Positions 52,901 through 56,216 of a stretch of DNA of 64,000 nt are shown piece by piece. The translations under genes and the position numbers were made by a program. Under the pieces are notes generated by a model. That model did no database searches, had not been told where the DNA came from, and was given only the letters and a program-made list of their open reading frames with translations. Position 1 is the stretch's first letter. Each line of letters begins with the position of its first letter. This DNA is from JAAYAY01 sp964563135 (GTDB lineage Bacteria; Planctomycetota; Planctomycetia; Pirellulales; Thermoguttaceae): assembly GCA_964563135.1 (NCBI GenBank), contig CAZLWV010000005.1, forward strand, positions 33,358-97,357, given 5' to 3'.

Positions 52901-54287
52901 GATCCTGCGGATCGATCCTGGCGCCCAGGATGAGGCTCTCCGGGGCCCCCGACGTGCCGAAGCTTGCGAGCTCCTGCGCGGTATGGAAGCTGTCGCCCGC
53001 ATCGCTGACCGAGACCGCGCTGGTTGTGTACATCTCGTACTCGTTGCCGATCCGCAGCCGGTAGGCGCCTTCACCATAGGCGGCCAGGGGCCCGGCAAAC
53101 ACCAGCACAACGCGGTCCAGATCCGCATCGTAGTGGACTGTCTGGGGTACAAACACCTGGTCGTCTTCGGGGTTGGCCGAGTCCTGGGTGCGAATGAGCT
53201 GGTAGAGGTTCACATTCGTTGCTGCCGAATCCGGATCCGCAGCGGCGTCGGCAAACAGGTCGTCGTCGTTGAAGTAGACCTCGATCGTATCGGTCAACTG
53301 CTCGCGGGTCTCGGTCACCGCCAGCGGCAAATCCTGGCCGAAAAGCACGACCCGCGACCCGGCAACGCTCGCATCGCGCGCAATGCTCACCTCGGCGCCG
53401 TTCTGGGTGCTGACCACGCTCAGCGCGCTGCCGCTGACCGCCTGGTAGATCGCCCCGGCCACTTCCGCTTCCGTCGTCAGCCCGGCCACGTCGATCGCGA
53501 TATTGCCGGCCGTCGAACTGCCGTTGGTGTCGAACTCGAAAACGGCGCTGCTCTTGCCGTCCGAGATCGTGAAGCTGTCGCCGTCGCTCACGGCGCTCGC
53601 GCTGGTCACGCTCACCTTCACGGCGCTCACCACCACCGGCTGAGGCACCACCGCCGTGACCTGAGGAGCCAGATCGAGTTCGAACTCGAAATGCTCGTCC
53701 ACGACCGACTCCCCCTGGCGGAACTTCACGAGGTCCACGTTCCGCAGCGGTGCCACCGCCTGCCCGTCCGGGCCGGTGTAGCTGTCGCTGCCGATGATCG
53801 ACACCGTGTACAGGTCGTCGGGCAGCGACTCGGCAAAGCGGAGCACCACGTCGTTGGGGCGGTCGCCGATCCCGATCCAGCCCACGCTGACGATCTCGTC
53901 GTCCCCGTCGCCCCAGGCCCCGTTGACGCTGCGCGTCACCTGAATGCCGCCGCGCCCGCCCGTCGTCCAGCCGTTCGGGTCCACCACGGTCGGTCCCGTG
54001 TCGTTGATGAATTCCTGCCCCTCGTTGAAGCGAAGCACCAGATCCCGCGGCGCGACGTTCAATACCTCGTTGCGATCCACGAAACCGCCTTCCTGCGGGA
54101 TGACGAGCACCAGTTCCGGGCTTGTGATGCTCAGCAGCAGGCGGTCCTCGAATTGCTCCATTCGCAGGCCGCGATGCTTCAGCGATGGCAATCGGCTGGA
54201 ACTGCTGTGCGGGCCGATCCGATTCGCTGCCGCGTCTCGGGTCCTTCGAAAATTGGACAAACGGCGCAAGGATGACCAGAGCGACAT
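33528..54287 (-). CDS. Giant multidomain extracellular protein (6,919 residues) with metzincin, GEVED and PKD domains
   Basis: The longest gene here, 20.76 kb. The N-terminus carries the planctomycete motif MEQFEDRLLLS (about residue 42-52), read as an export/surface signature. Domains in order: calcium- or ligand-type beta region with the first FEFD repeat (about 230); metzincin zinc site HEIGHLLGYGH (about 603); PPC domain (LEVLAERL... region, about 650-770); right-handed beta-helix segments (about 830-1650); a second PPC domain; a propeller-like segment; more FEFD repeats; a choice-of-anchor-L domain (about 3586-3825); four GEVED domains (about 4254-4954); about a dozen PKD-like domains (about 4955-6440); and an Asp/Gly-rich tail. 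The preferred ATG at 54287 lies downstream of a promoter-like site at 54439-54467, which argues against the open-frame start at 54506. It probably acts at the cell surface as an adhesin or a substrate-degrading scaffold. Confidence 0.92.
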   Translation of the reverse strand: MSLWSSLRRLSNFRRTRDAAANRIGPHSSSSRLPSLKHRGLRMEQFEDRLLLSITSPELVLVIPQEGGFVDRNEVLNVAPRDLVLRFNEGQEFINDTGPTVVDPNGWTTGGRGGIQVTRSVNGAWGDGDDEIVSVGWIGIGDRPNDVVLRFAESLPDDLYTVSIIGSDSYTGPDGQAVAPLRNVDLVKFRQGESVVDEHFEFELDLAPQVTAVVPQPVVVSAVKVSVTSASAVSDGDSFTISDGKSSAVFEFDTNGSSTAGNIAIDVAGLTTEAEVAGAIYQAVSGSALSVVSTQNGAEVSIARDASVAGSRVVLFGQDLPLAVTETREQLTDTIEVYFNDDDLFADAAADPDSAATNVNLYQLIRTQDSANPEDDQVFVPQTVHYDADLDRVVLVFAGPLAAYGEGAYRLRIGNEYEMYTTSAVSVSDAGDSFHTAQELASFGTSGAPESLILGARIDPQDLELEWPGAVDEPGQRDLYTHTDIKVEDHYMTGASDADAVDGVTTYYYNFKDDLPNGIKNLITPAQIERTREVFELYGNYLGVSFVETDSSGFTVATADLAAVGALSVPGGIGGIAQGSLAVMDKAESWGASEYGGSWFETAMHEIGHLLGYGHAFDLVGGTVMGNGTTEPVFPGNYDIIHGQHMYRPDSIDVDVYRFELTQLGTLSLEVLAERLNNASRLDSVITLYREIPDPDRPGTVTYEQLAQNDDYYSEDSFTELYLPAGVYYVGVSASGNDQYDSNVENTGIGGTSQGEYRLRLSFSPGGVDPDRPETFKQQDGDPARLLDATLTKFDGDADGVPGGVYSFWFNVASTENTLFVDKASTSSTQDGSLANPYKSIPAATAAANAGDIIRILGNNFADDDPEDPASYLNNRAYEIGWTQFDTPARALSDGSYLAVPQGVTVMVDAGAMFKMFAANIDVGSSASNIDRSGGALQILGTPTTSVLFTSHRDETLGVDTEPNRTTASGGDWGGLVFRNDMDYDYIENYDPATGVAPREVLETQGIFLNYVNHADMRYGGGQVTVNAVKSVYTPIHMAEARPEITHNVITKSADAAISGDPNSFADNLLQSWDMYDPFTADYGRVGPEIHGNTIVDNSINGMFIRIQTAAGNATKELEVPGRFDDWDVVHVLPENLVISSTPGGTVLQTATNSLTLTNESRLRAVSGQVVRDSDKFSIFDGSTKVVFEFELANGVTPGHFAIPFLRTDSASQIAAKIRTALASAAITKGLDVAVVPGESGINITLKHLGPSVKIEGFATEEARLDARLNIDPGIIVKLGGSRIETEVGAQFIAEGRPSGTDGAEGYKVVFTSLLDNRYGAGGTFNTSQNTSGQAPAPGDWAGLSFSAISTASLENAVIAYAGGYSAIEGGFARFDPIEARQASLRVVNSRFEYNDAGSAGNRNGRGSIEPATIFVRGSQPVLVNNDFLDNAGPIISVDADSMVSDVVADWGRSTGWISRFDEYASNHGPLVRGNRLTGNAINGMAVRGGTLTTESVWDDTDIVHVLRSEIVVSNYHHEGGLRLQSSADESLVVKLLGSSAGFTASGEPLEIDDRIGGSLQVVGMPGKPVVFTSLNDDTISAGFTLLGEPQFDTNGNGSATTAQAGDWRSLRLDTYSNDRNVAVVNETEAASQSAKDDNGDPFTAEQLGQLATLDKGGDDNLRLGFEIHGVIRSDAPDDVDVYTFDATAGTEIWIDIDWTTYALDTIVELIDADGNVLARSDNSTDEEEAAVALGANVFSMDKDEWLRHDFYTTNTRDAGMRLVLPGDAGETRTYYLRIRSALAIGNIPAGNQINDGEIFTISDAYQTVTFEFDKNGSVSNSQYVPVTIGNGYSQNGVAAAIRDAVKAAALPYSIANPYGHSLAADGRIQDGNVVLDGAHLRFDEKATQLDHLANTSGTYQCQVRLREMQEIPGSTVYFADIRYATDGIEVLGALQHSPLLGETSDVEGTGQGLNDTSGSAQYIGNLLGSDQNTISVAGYLSGADDIDWYRVTVDYQGIQSIAGINDAGSMFATIFDIDYAHQMARPDLTLWVFDQNGRLLFTGDGSNVAEDRPDPIAGASVEDLSRGSLGIDDPFIGSALLREGNGTQGSYLVAVTSSAATAEVFGTNYPLTRREPLNSLKRVAEEHFDGTYTPGAGGGPLGPSLGVTTNELTLGDVTMYVSTQTQLFTVDTFTGIRETNVIYPETALNERNPNRGYEDIMMRNDGWLFTLAGRRGSGNQHASVANYRQLSTEDGTIVQDIDEGITTYQLNSRGDGLEVYENGMRFHAMTYQPNSKAFIAVGSMDGGRGVEYKTNLVYTFRDTGAFTPDSPSGNRLTTNAVPRGQLIGGPVITAVAATQNALPFGDSVGVPVSAGSPDGSPDGDIHDGQTFELTDTLGNSDTFEFDLGFDVIMSPDGAADLRDGDTFVISQGGITRTFEFDSGPVLVFAGTLSNGDTIDVRGLNTQSNVQETRTVTIGAGNPAVPATIAGVATAINGWQNFAPDVVAVGNRLTFTGDTDITFTTANVDAIIQEGDYGLATSGTAISFEETQATSTVGQQIVTTLVAAFSSGTYASYAPRQANATFGDRLTINFLNPNSCTADFSGTPSFYHVPGSAPGASGANQRIMLQATASVSAVATAVSNAINNPAVVPSIATAAVEGEQVVLSNVAGVDLTESDPPLSVAGVGPGGEITGIAYVGNTLYAVSSNGGFYRVDTPTASGFDAIDPSQGYPYIEFNGGGPTLVHIATIVDGSPVNFQGLSAGPDAVEGGDYANVLFAVASNGTIYALNTEGELQPVFLGGESSVSSGITGAKGITFSPIDFNLWNETNRRSTDSGHGINATPDLTRNNTVSGGTSYYFGLEDPEDSATLAAQPGAANFIEPTGSAIDINNEAFSTYDLPGGGLGSLTTDAFSLEGYDPGDRPVLYFTYFLETEGGTDNDDFDGFKVYVSADGANWELAATNVDTSVNFTSDIEEQELLENTDSWRQACIDLTNFAGQSEVRVRFDFSTAADMYVGADAGSGNYLAAVAATKMADGEIPATPVGVASADWYNLSNDGRFRIGNQVFEFDMGHALWIPNAAGTWIHDEETFTINDGLGHVVTFEFDNPKHEDGGTAGTTSSSHVTIPIAAGLSTAEVVVSIVTAINNAVVTHGLQITPITDENRIFLKGAVGVTQTASPYTVYPYDSQGDVVILGDAPGSLSTTGALSVPLNGDMDSTEVAKVITKVVNQRFSGADLLQAADAATTVDGSRFRIRGVDARGEYQTVTFEFNKVGGVGTGNIAVNISSAVTADDVAAAIETAINNYHASSGFRVTATADGEEVTLHGDYTEVVSTTGAGVQHVNPYETTIKRDTALGYSMRLFGYDVTSPGPLGYSDALTGDVTNKTYPGDSNTRYRNVNRNRENHFEGVFIDDLIVGFSERGELVTAATSGVTGFTLNPIPSDMVTVGDYQLEIRRGEDFAQFDHRVPSTTLQQALDTNDRLAQGITVQIPAAAKIIHRDTFTISDGVVVKEFIFLDETIRGGFGDQIPIYYNATWSAARMAKEVLDAVVGVADFDVSGTSIETSNEIDLFGATAVKGLDYTIYGPVSSAGLVAIDFPKGPVQITGTVNAAAPNAADLLVTEILGPGVSLITGSASYIGGSASSGFWSDGTNSGILLTSGSVANAAGPNSAEYSTGQASLSGDADLNAEFGVTTLDTSALQFAFDFPGGDLFFDFVFASEEYNEYVYSGFNDVFGFFIEGYGGTVYPQRNIALVPGTTTPISIDTINGGDPYGAANAANEEYYNNNSPNDGGSFLNDLGYDGFTNVLTAKVIGLPAGQYVMKLVVSDVGDSIYDTGVFIKSGSFSNKASAQADKVTVVQTDLGDKNHERQKGQVILAANSITNSAGYGIYVAPGARDVTSNNPHPASGRSINEPNQLVPGIMIENNLIAYSGDGGILFSGDTGTPTGAIPFGRIVNNTIFGQVGTPTGTGILVQNNAGPTLLNNIVAGLSVGIRVADVASANNTVLGATLYQNNGQNVQGISLGTFDVQLQPGEPLFVDAAGGNFYPDQGSEAIDSSLNKMEDRADYYNRILAPIGIPLSPILAPEIDLYGQLRRDDLSVSSDSGLGQNVFSDRGAIDRVDFVAPTARITDPKDKTDPADTALTDRNPDPHDIKLVNEVVLKFTIQLADTDGVGIDDSSVVKTAIHLYRDLNEATYADVGTRDPELVEGVDYKFVYNATNDTIDLVPLSGVWPQGFDYTIVVDQTIRDRANNPLLPNRFTAPFLGMTVFRISLAGLDFGDAPDSYKVLQSSNGPRHVIWRDFYLGAGVTSETDATTSTTASIDPMDDGVMFSSSTMAAGENDTVKINVTMGNSALQAKYGNQAYVAAWFDFGQDGKFDYDPSSGTGINGDFYQVIQVGDGETLLNLPVPAGVDGMVMARFRFGSVLDEVKSVAGEASDGEVEDYVINVVDHPMDYGDAPDSFGTVYERDANGVVIRNGARHVIAGPTINALADADLNGQPSAGADGDDLGGSDDEDEALVPNNLIPGYLAPLSITVSESAYLDVWIDFDQNGVFEADEHPFSKLVNPGDPILVQIAEDAYTGNTFARFRITSNGLDVSGNPLGPDGLALSGEVEDHVVIIHEVDFGDAPDSSTTPTGHMITSDGPRLGNRVDHDAEAHRSPDALGDDSETTDPTLPIDHNGDDEDGIWFNDSTGTQFAGLPALIPGEDYSVTIDVNNADGVVYGWIDFDWDGNWLASEQIVSGVLVAAADGPQTFTFHVPNQINPGTVFARFRVVSTAEALSWQASPTGAAFSGEVEDYQVRILPMDYGDAPNAYGTVWASNGARHLVDVTGPYLGTLVDHDRDGAASTGAVGDDLYDAQDDEDGVTFSTPFRIDNPADQKAWVDIVAPNGGFVDVWIDFNGNGAWDNATAEHVVSSPVASGTQRFEFDVPDMGYSGTAYARVRITSDGKDADGNPLTPTGMAADGEVEDYAVFVDAAPVANAGGPYWINTDQDLWLDGSGSTDVDIPPDAIVWYQWDFTYDPSLPYDPADERTYFNPEFETPNAIDVIEWPWSDIIQVPQPRPEVALPVYLRVIDSYGAVSTVVDRFGQVVEGASAELYIFDNEIHAAFDVASESGGSPAAYAPDQTIVFDNKSTHDRGADIGFDKYLVTYEWDFDYDGTFVADEVQTAVRQDGSIDTALALSAGFGDTTHAYTRFGTYTAVMRVTDSNSPAKTAMYSRTITVTAGNHVPLADAGGPYVINVNTGLTLDGSASAYDDPAAGTNPASWGDSIVKWEWDLNNDGIYDFQGKQAPLTYVQLVNIGLAIPAAGEGYAVNSVQLRVTDSLGETDTTSTSVYIHENQPHAVADASAYVIAPGTAVQFDGTNSWHDRDPNDVTDHSWNSQLDRAIVRYDWDFDNNGTFDLAQSDPAAADFGQASYTYSQFGVYYATLRVTDNNTPVRRDYLDAPIQIVVSQGDVLPVANPGGPYRVAAGSGIVLDASGSYDLNQAAGDAITSYRWVLETGIGDQTLTASVPTYALTWNDLNGWNLALGTEYRLTLQVQDKAITGAVSADWSTVVETTLSVHSNAVFADLVVNDSDNTVACGFELAFDASGSDNPHPDREIVTYEWDFDYDGATFVPDAAAGTTSPTATHAFGQFGTYRVAVRATDDAGTSDIAEVTIFVSEGNSSPVADAGGPSVYLGEDAYFLDVDRSLTLDGSASYDPDAAQGDSIVSYQWDLDNDGLFDDATGATPTLTWSQLEGLGVDALGPHTISLKVTDEFGLAGTDTSRLVIFTNVPTAVINIDDADGVVGRTTPVDFYGIDSVWGDGSTAGRPDRQIVKYEWDFNGDGTFETVQNALTDPGAGVVENVTFPMYQTYLVSLRVTDDNLPAKTATTTISITVSEGNQDPEASISAPDAIEAGEGITLDGSASFDPDAAFGDAIVSYAWTVGGQHLVGVDQATVALTAAELVSLGLPSDGSPIPVSLTVTDRFGNEDTATDSFTISENAPNAVFTAAPNPVACNTSVAFDASGSANPHPDYDIVSYQWDFNYNGVSFDVDAEGQTTSHGFSKFGQYEVALRVTDNNVPAKTDIFTVTVSVSLGNRAPVADAGGPYVFGLDQAIVLNAGESSDPDQDYGDSIAAYRWDLDNDGSFDDATGPTVNRAAGWFSADQLHTIRLQVQDAQGGLLDEDVTTVTIVSNMAPSADAGGPYTVSEGTALVLDGTGSSDDVAITSYEWDLDYDGATFNADMTGAQPSVTFNDNVATRTIALRVKDGAGLSDIQTTTLTVANVDPTASIDGLPASPAEGQAVNISALVSDPGLDDTHTFAWTVTRGGTEVASGSNQSLSFTPADDGVYQIGLTVTDDDGGTDTVNEILTVVNADPAAGNPALAAVVTINGQSLIGAGQAVTLTGTFSDAGEQDTHTVSIVWDDGITSEATVDEEAGTYEASHTYAASGQYTIVATVADDDGGTDEATATLNVVNNLGTVDFSDNLADLDLSAGDLWFLLTAAHGGLLTVELGGTGASTASAALFGADGNAIAALADGPSDGTDFQVAAGASLYLKLMGTAADVDLRLTNLVSVDGAAVTVFGTDQDDTFEFEVASSHYVRINGTQYYFADVEGVAETVSFDGGVGTDSATFLGSEANESAVFQTGSGDFYSGSETYDQIGFYVDVTAENLVAYSGGGRDFAKMYDSPGNDTFTSAPEVSSLVGEGYSHIVHSFHSALGYATNRSGNDHSGGNDQAIMHGSAGKDKFKVDWADAEQFFGKLYGGTYYTRAKNFETIDADSSGGNDLAVVYGSPDNDEFYLTKGVGRMTNERTAIEFLGFNTVLASAGSGYDVITLEDTVGNDEMRGRSHKTTMIGSDYSLTARYFDEVYGEAKNGGNDKAKFHATAADDLLHAKEIDGKTWAQLAVSGTPEDMLYEALGFEMVRAYESEGDDKVDRAEDYQWLYLDDDWTDM
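34960..39424 (-). other. PKD-like domain array of the giant protein
   Basis: About a dozen PKD-type beta-sandwich units. Each opens with a version of PVADAGGPY, has a DGSGSxD-like block and a YxWDFDxDG strand, and ends in a TVTVxxGN-like junction. Two alternating sub-types are visible, with extra-long RVTDNNxPxKT units between classic PKDs. These usually mediate protein-protein or polysaccharide contacts. Confidence 0.75.
39425..41526 (-). other. Four GEVED domains of the giant protein
   Basis: Four units begin (L/M)D(F/Y)GDAP(D/N)S and end (S/D)GEVED(Y/H). Each has VW(I/L)DF-like strands and Asp-rich loops that could hold calcium. The arrangement is typical of planctomycete and myxobacterial secreted proteins. 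Confidence 0.8.
42812..43530 (-). other. Choice-of-anchor L domain of the giant protein
   Basis: Recognised from NAADLLVTEILGPGVSLITG, the FDFVFASEEYNEYV block, the FGFFIEG strand and YVMKLVVSDVGDSIYDTG near the end. The domain occurs in many cell-surface proteins with varied C-terminal anchors. Here it is internal. Confidence 0.75.
43690..53600 (-). repeat. Scattered FEFD repeat units in the giant protein
   Basis: At least eight dispersed units share the pattern D-(T/S)-F-x-I-x-D-G ... (V/T)FEFD-x-(N)G, then a (G)NIAIxI strand and an AAxIxxAIN helix-like end. Approximate coding positions of the FEFD blocks are near 53540, 50720, 48850, 47140, 47030, 45040, 44550 and 43810 (the last as IFLD). 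Unit length is about 60 residues. I do not recognise it as a named family. Confidence 0.65.
52420..52760 (-). other. Metzincin-type zinc peptidase region of the giant protein
   Basis: Residues about 509-622. The motif HEIGHLLGYGH matches HExxHxxGxxH, with the three zinc His and the catalytic Glu. The upstream IERTREVFELYGNYLGVSF resembles the matrixin-like N-terminal helix. The downstream methionine turn could be GGTVMGNG. Confidence 0.75.
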
Positions 54288-54303
54288 GGAACATCTCTCC
54301 CAA

Positions 54304-54315
54304 AACACGAGTGTT
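54304..54315 (-). promoter_or_regulatory. Palindrome in the giant gene leader
   Basis: AACACGAGTGTT has 5-base arms around GA. It lies 17-28 bases before the start ATG, within the predicted 5' UTR, and could be an operator or a hairpin near the ribosome site. Confidence 0.35.
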
Positions 54316-54438
54316 ATCTGGCTTGGACTGCCTGACTTGTGGGAAACCCGCCGCCAACGCTCGGCAAATGCCGGCCTGAAAAACCCCAAGCGAAACGGGC
54401 TAACCCCAAAAGAGCCGATCATGACGATTATGACGGCG

Positions 54439-54467
54439 ATTGTGTTTGCTACGCCAAAGAATGTCAA
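54439..54467 (-). promoter_or_regulatory. Sigma-70-like promoter for the giant gene
   Basis: On the minus strand TTGACA (54467-54462) is followed by a 17-base spacer and CACAAT (54444-54439). The -35 is perfect and the -10 matches 4 of 6. Transcription would begin near 54432, giving a leader of about 145 bases before the ATG at 54287. Confidence 0.5.
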
Positions 54468-54586
54468 GCTTTTTTCGGAGATAACGTGGAACTCCTGGCC
54501 AGTCACCGGCGTCCCGCCCCGCGACCCGACGTGCTCGGCAAGCCGTCACCTCGGCACAAAAGATTCGCCCCATGCCGGCGGGCAGA

Positions 54587-54628
54587 ATATTTACGCACGT
54601 GGCTTACCACGTCAGTGTTCGTAAATAT
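54587..54628. promoter_or_regulatory. Two-part inverted repeat upstream of the giant gene
   Basis: Outer arms ATATTTACG and CGTAAATAT (9 of 9) enclose inner arms ACGTGG and CCACGT around a CTTA loop. The right side has an extra 7 bases between the two arm pairs. It lies in the 980-base intergenic region. Confidence 0.5.
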
Positions 54629-55267
54629 CAGTCATCACTTATTGATAATTGCCAGTCAGGATTGCACTCTGGGGATTGGCCAGTCGCAACGCCGGCTCAA
54701 CGTCAGCCCTCACAGGAACCGTGACCGGATGCGTACTGTAACTTATTATCAGCCATGATGTTTAGATCCGCACACCCGCCGCATGCATCACTATACTAAA
54801 GAGGGGGTAATATTACCTGTAATCTTTCAACCCCATAAACTATCCTGCACAATTCGATGGTCCGCTGCCGTCCAGCAACGGTCGTGGTATCTCTCAGGAC
54901 TGCGCCATCCAGAGAGGGATAGACCTCTCAGTGATGTGCAGCAAAACAGCTTAGTGCAACTTTTGGAGAGTAATGTTTTGCGGAAGAACGGCTCCCATCG
55001 TTCCAGGCCAGTCGGCCTGGCGTGCCAGTGGAACCACAAAGACCGCCATTGGCGCCCTGGTTTCTCCAGTTGGCACAGTCTCGCCGATCGGAACGGCCCG
55101 AAACCGTGGGCTATAATTGCTGAACCTCGCTGTCCCTGCCCCCTCCGCAGATGGTCTGGTGGGCACGGAATCTGTGGGCGCACAACCCGGGTACCCCCCC
55201 AAGGAATTCCCAAGCGAGGAACAGAAGACAAGGAACGAGAGAGAACGCGAGAAAAGGAGACTGTGTC
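54629..55267. other. AT-richer intergenic region without a recognisable gene
   Basis: Between the hairpin and the small secreted protein. Both strands carry frames of up to about 160 codons but none looks like a protein family, and codon use differs from neighbours. The composition is poorer in GC than the surrounding genes. Confidence 0.45.
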
Positions 55268-55531
55268 ATGATCCGCCCTCTGGCTGCCATCGTCCTGGTT
55301 CTGGCAGGATTTCTATCTTCCGCTGCGTCCCAGGAGCCCGGCTGGGTCGGCCAGGTTATCAAGCCCGCCGACCAGCGCGACGAGATCCGGCAAACGCCGA
55401 TCATCCACCGTCCCTACCGCCCACTCCACTTCTATGGCAATACCGTCCGCAGGATGTACTACCACGGGCGCGTTCTGCCGACCCCGGGCGAATACGGCGC
55501 CGCAGTCCAGGCGATGGCCGAGGGCCGTTGA
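55268..55531 (+). CDS. Small secreted protein, unknown function
   Basis: 87 residues with a clear signal peptide (LAAIVLVLAGFLSSAASQ, cleavage near residue 21). The mature 65 residues are rich in Arg, Tyr and Pro (PIIHRPYRPLHFYGNTVRR, MYYHGRVLP) and no family is recognised. AAGGAG is 8 bases before the ATG, a strong start. The gene stands alone, with no neighbour on the same strand for several kilobases. Confidence 0.7.
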   Translation: MIRPLAAIVLVLAGFLSSAASQEPGWVGQVIKPADQRDEIRQTPIIHRPYRPLHFYGNTVRRMYYHGRVLPTPGEYGAAVQAMAEGR

Positions 55532-55560
55532 TCCCCGGGCCACGCGGTCCCCGGCACTCA

Positions 55561-55709
55561 GGCAGAGCGAAAGAATAACCTTACAGTTCATCGCACTGCT
55601 TGCGAGCAAGCAGTGCCTCACACGAGGCCAACAGGTGTGCCACGGCCTACTTGTTGGCCGTGCCGCTGCCAAATCACGAATTGTCAGAGTTATTTTTTCG
55701 CTCTGCCTC
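55561..55709. repeat. 149-base inverted-repeat element with internal hairpins
   Basis: The ends AGGCAGAGCGAAAGAATAAC and GTTATTTTTTCGCTCTGCCT are complementary at 19 of 20 positions. Inside are a perfect hairpin (ACTGCTTGC/GCAAGCAGT) at about 55596-55615 and a GGCCAACA/TTGTTGGCC stem. It contains no gene. The inner CTTGCGAGCAAG hairpin resembles dispersed non-coding repeats common in planctomycete genomes. Confidence 0.75.
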
Positions 55710-55814
55710 ACCATCTGCCGTGCAGCCCAGGTCCCCGGCTCTGCCACACCATCCGCCAGGCTGGAATAGCCGCTCTTTCCCTGCCACCGGAGAGGTTCCC
55801 ACCTTCGCCGACCG

Positions 55815-56216
55815 CTACTGTCCGTAGGAGACCAGCACGTCGGCCAGGATCGTCCGAGCTTCGTTGTTCCGATCCGTGGCCACGGCCACGATACCGGTTC
55901 CCGCCTCCCGCCGGATGATGCGGATGCTTCGCACGTCGATCTGGGCTTCGCGCAGTCGTTGCGTGACCCGTGCCAGTTCCCCCGGCCTGTCCGGCAACTG
56001 GATGACCAGAGCGTCTTCGCTGATGGCCTGCAGCGACGTCTGCGCCAAGGCTTTGAGCGCCGCGTCGTAGCGGTCGACGCTCAGTACGACCACCTTCGAA
56101 GAACCGACCACCTCGGCATCCAGGAACTCGATATTCACCGACGCTGCGGCCATGGCGTCGGCAATCTCGGCAACCACGTCGGGACGGTCTTCACTGACGA
56201 TAACGATCTGTTTCAT
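55815..56216 (-). CDS. Protein with two ACT domains
   Basis: 133 residues made of two tandem ACT-like domains. The first has QIVIVSEDRPDVVAEIADAM and VNIEFLDAEVVGSSKVVVLS; the second has VIQLPDRPGELARVTQRLRE and IDVRSIRIIRREAGTGIVAV. ACT domains bind amino acids and act as allosteric sensors. The start overlaps the stop of the PLP decarboxylase (ATGA, 56213-56216), so the two are translationally coupled and the sensor probably concerns that decarboxylase's substrate or product. Confidence 0.88.
   Translation of the reverse strand: MKQIVIVSEDRPDVVAEIADAMAAASVNIEFLDAEVVGSSKVVVLSVDRYDAALKALAQTSLQAISEDALVIQLPDRPGELARVTQRLREAQIDVRSIRIIRREAGTGIVAVATDRNNEARTILADVLVSYGQ

Noticed and set aside
33516..54275. 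Four very long plus-strand open frames (33516-38993, 39027-43310, 46110-51602, 52026-54275; 749-1,830 codons)
   Set aside because: They lie opposite the giant gene. Strong third-position C/G bias in the real gene removes stop codons from the antisense frame. The translations show no domains and have Arg/Val/Gly-rich antisense composition.
54783..55271. Plus-strand frame of 162 codons upstream of the small secreted protein
   Set aside because: Codon usage and amino-acid composition are random-like, a minus-strand frame of similar length overlaps it, and the downstream small gene has a far better start.
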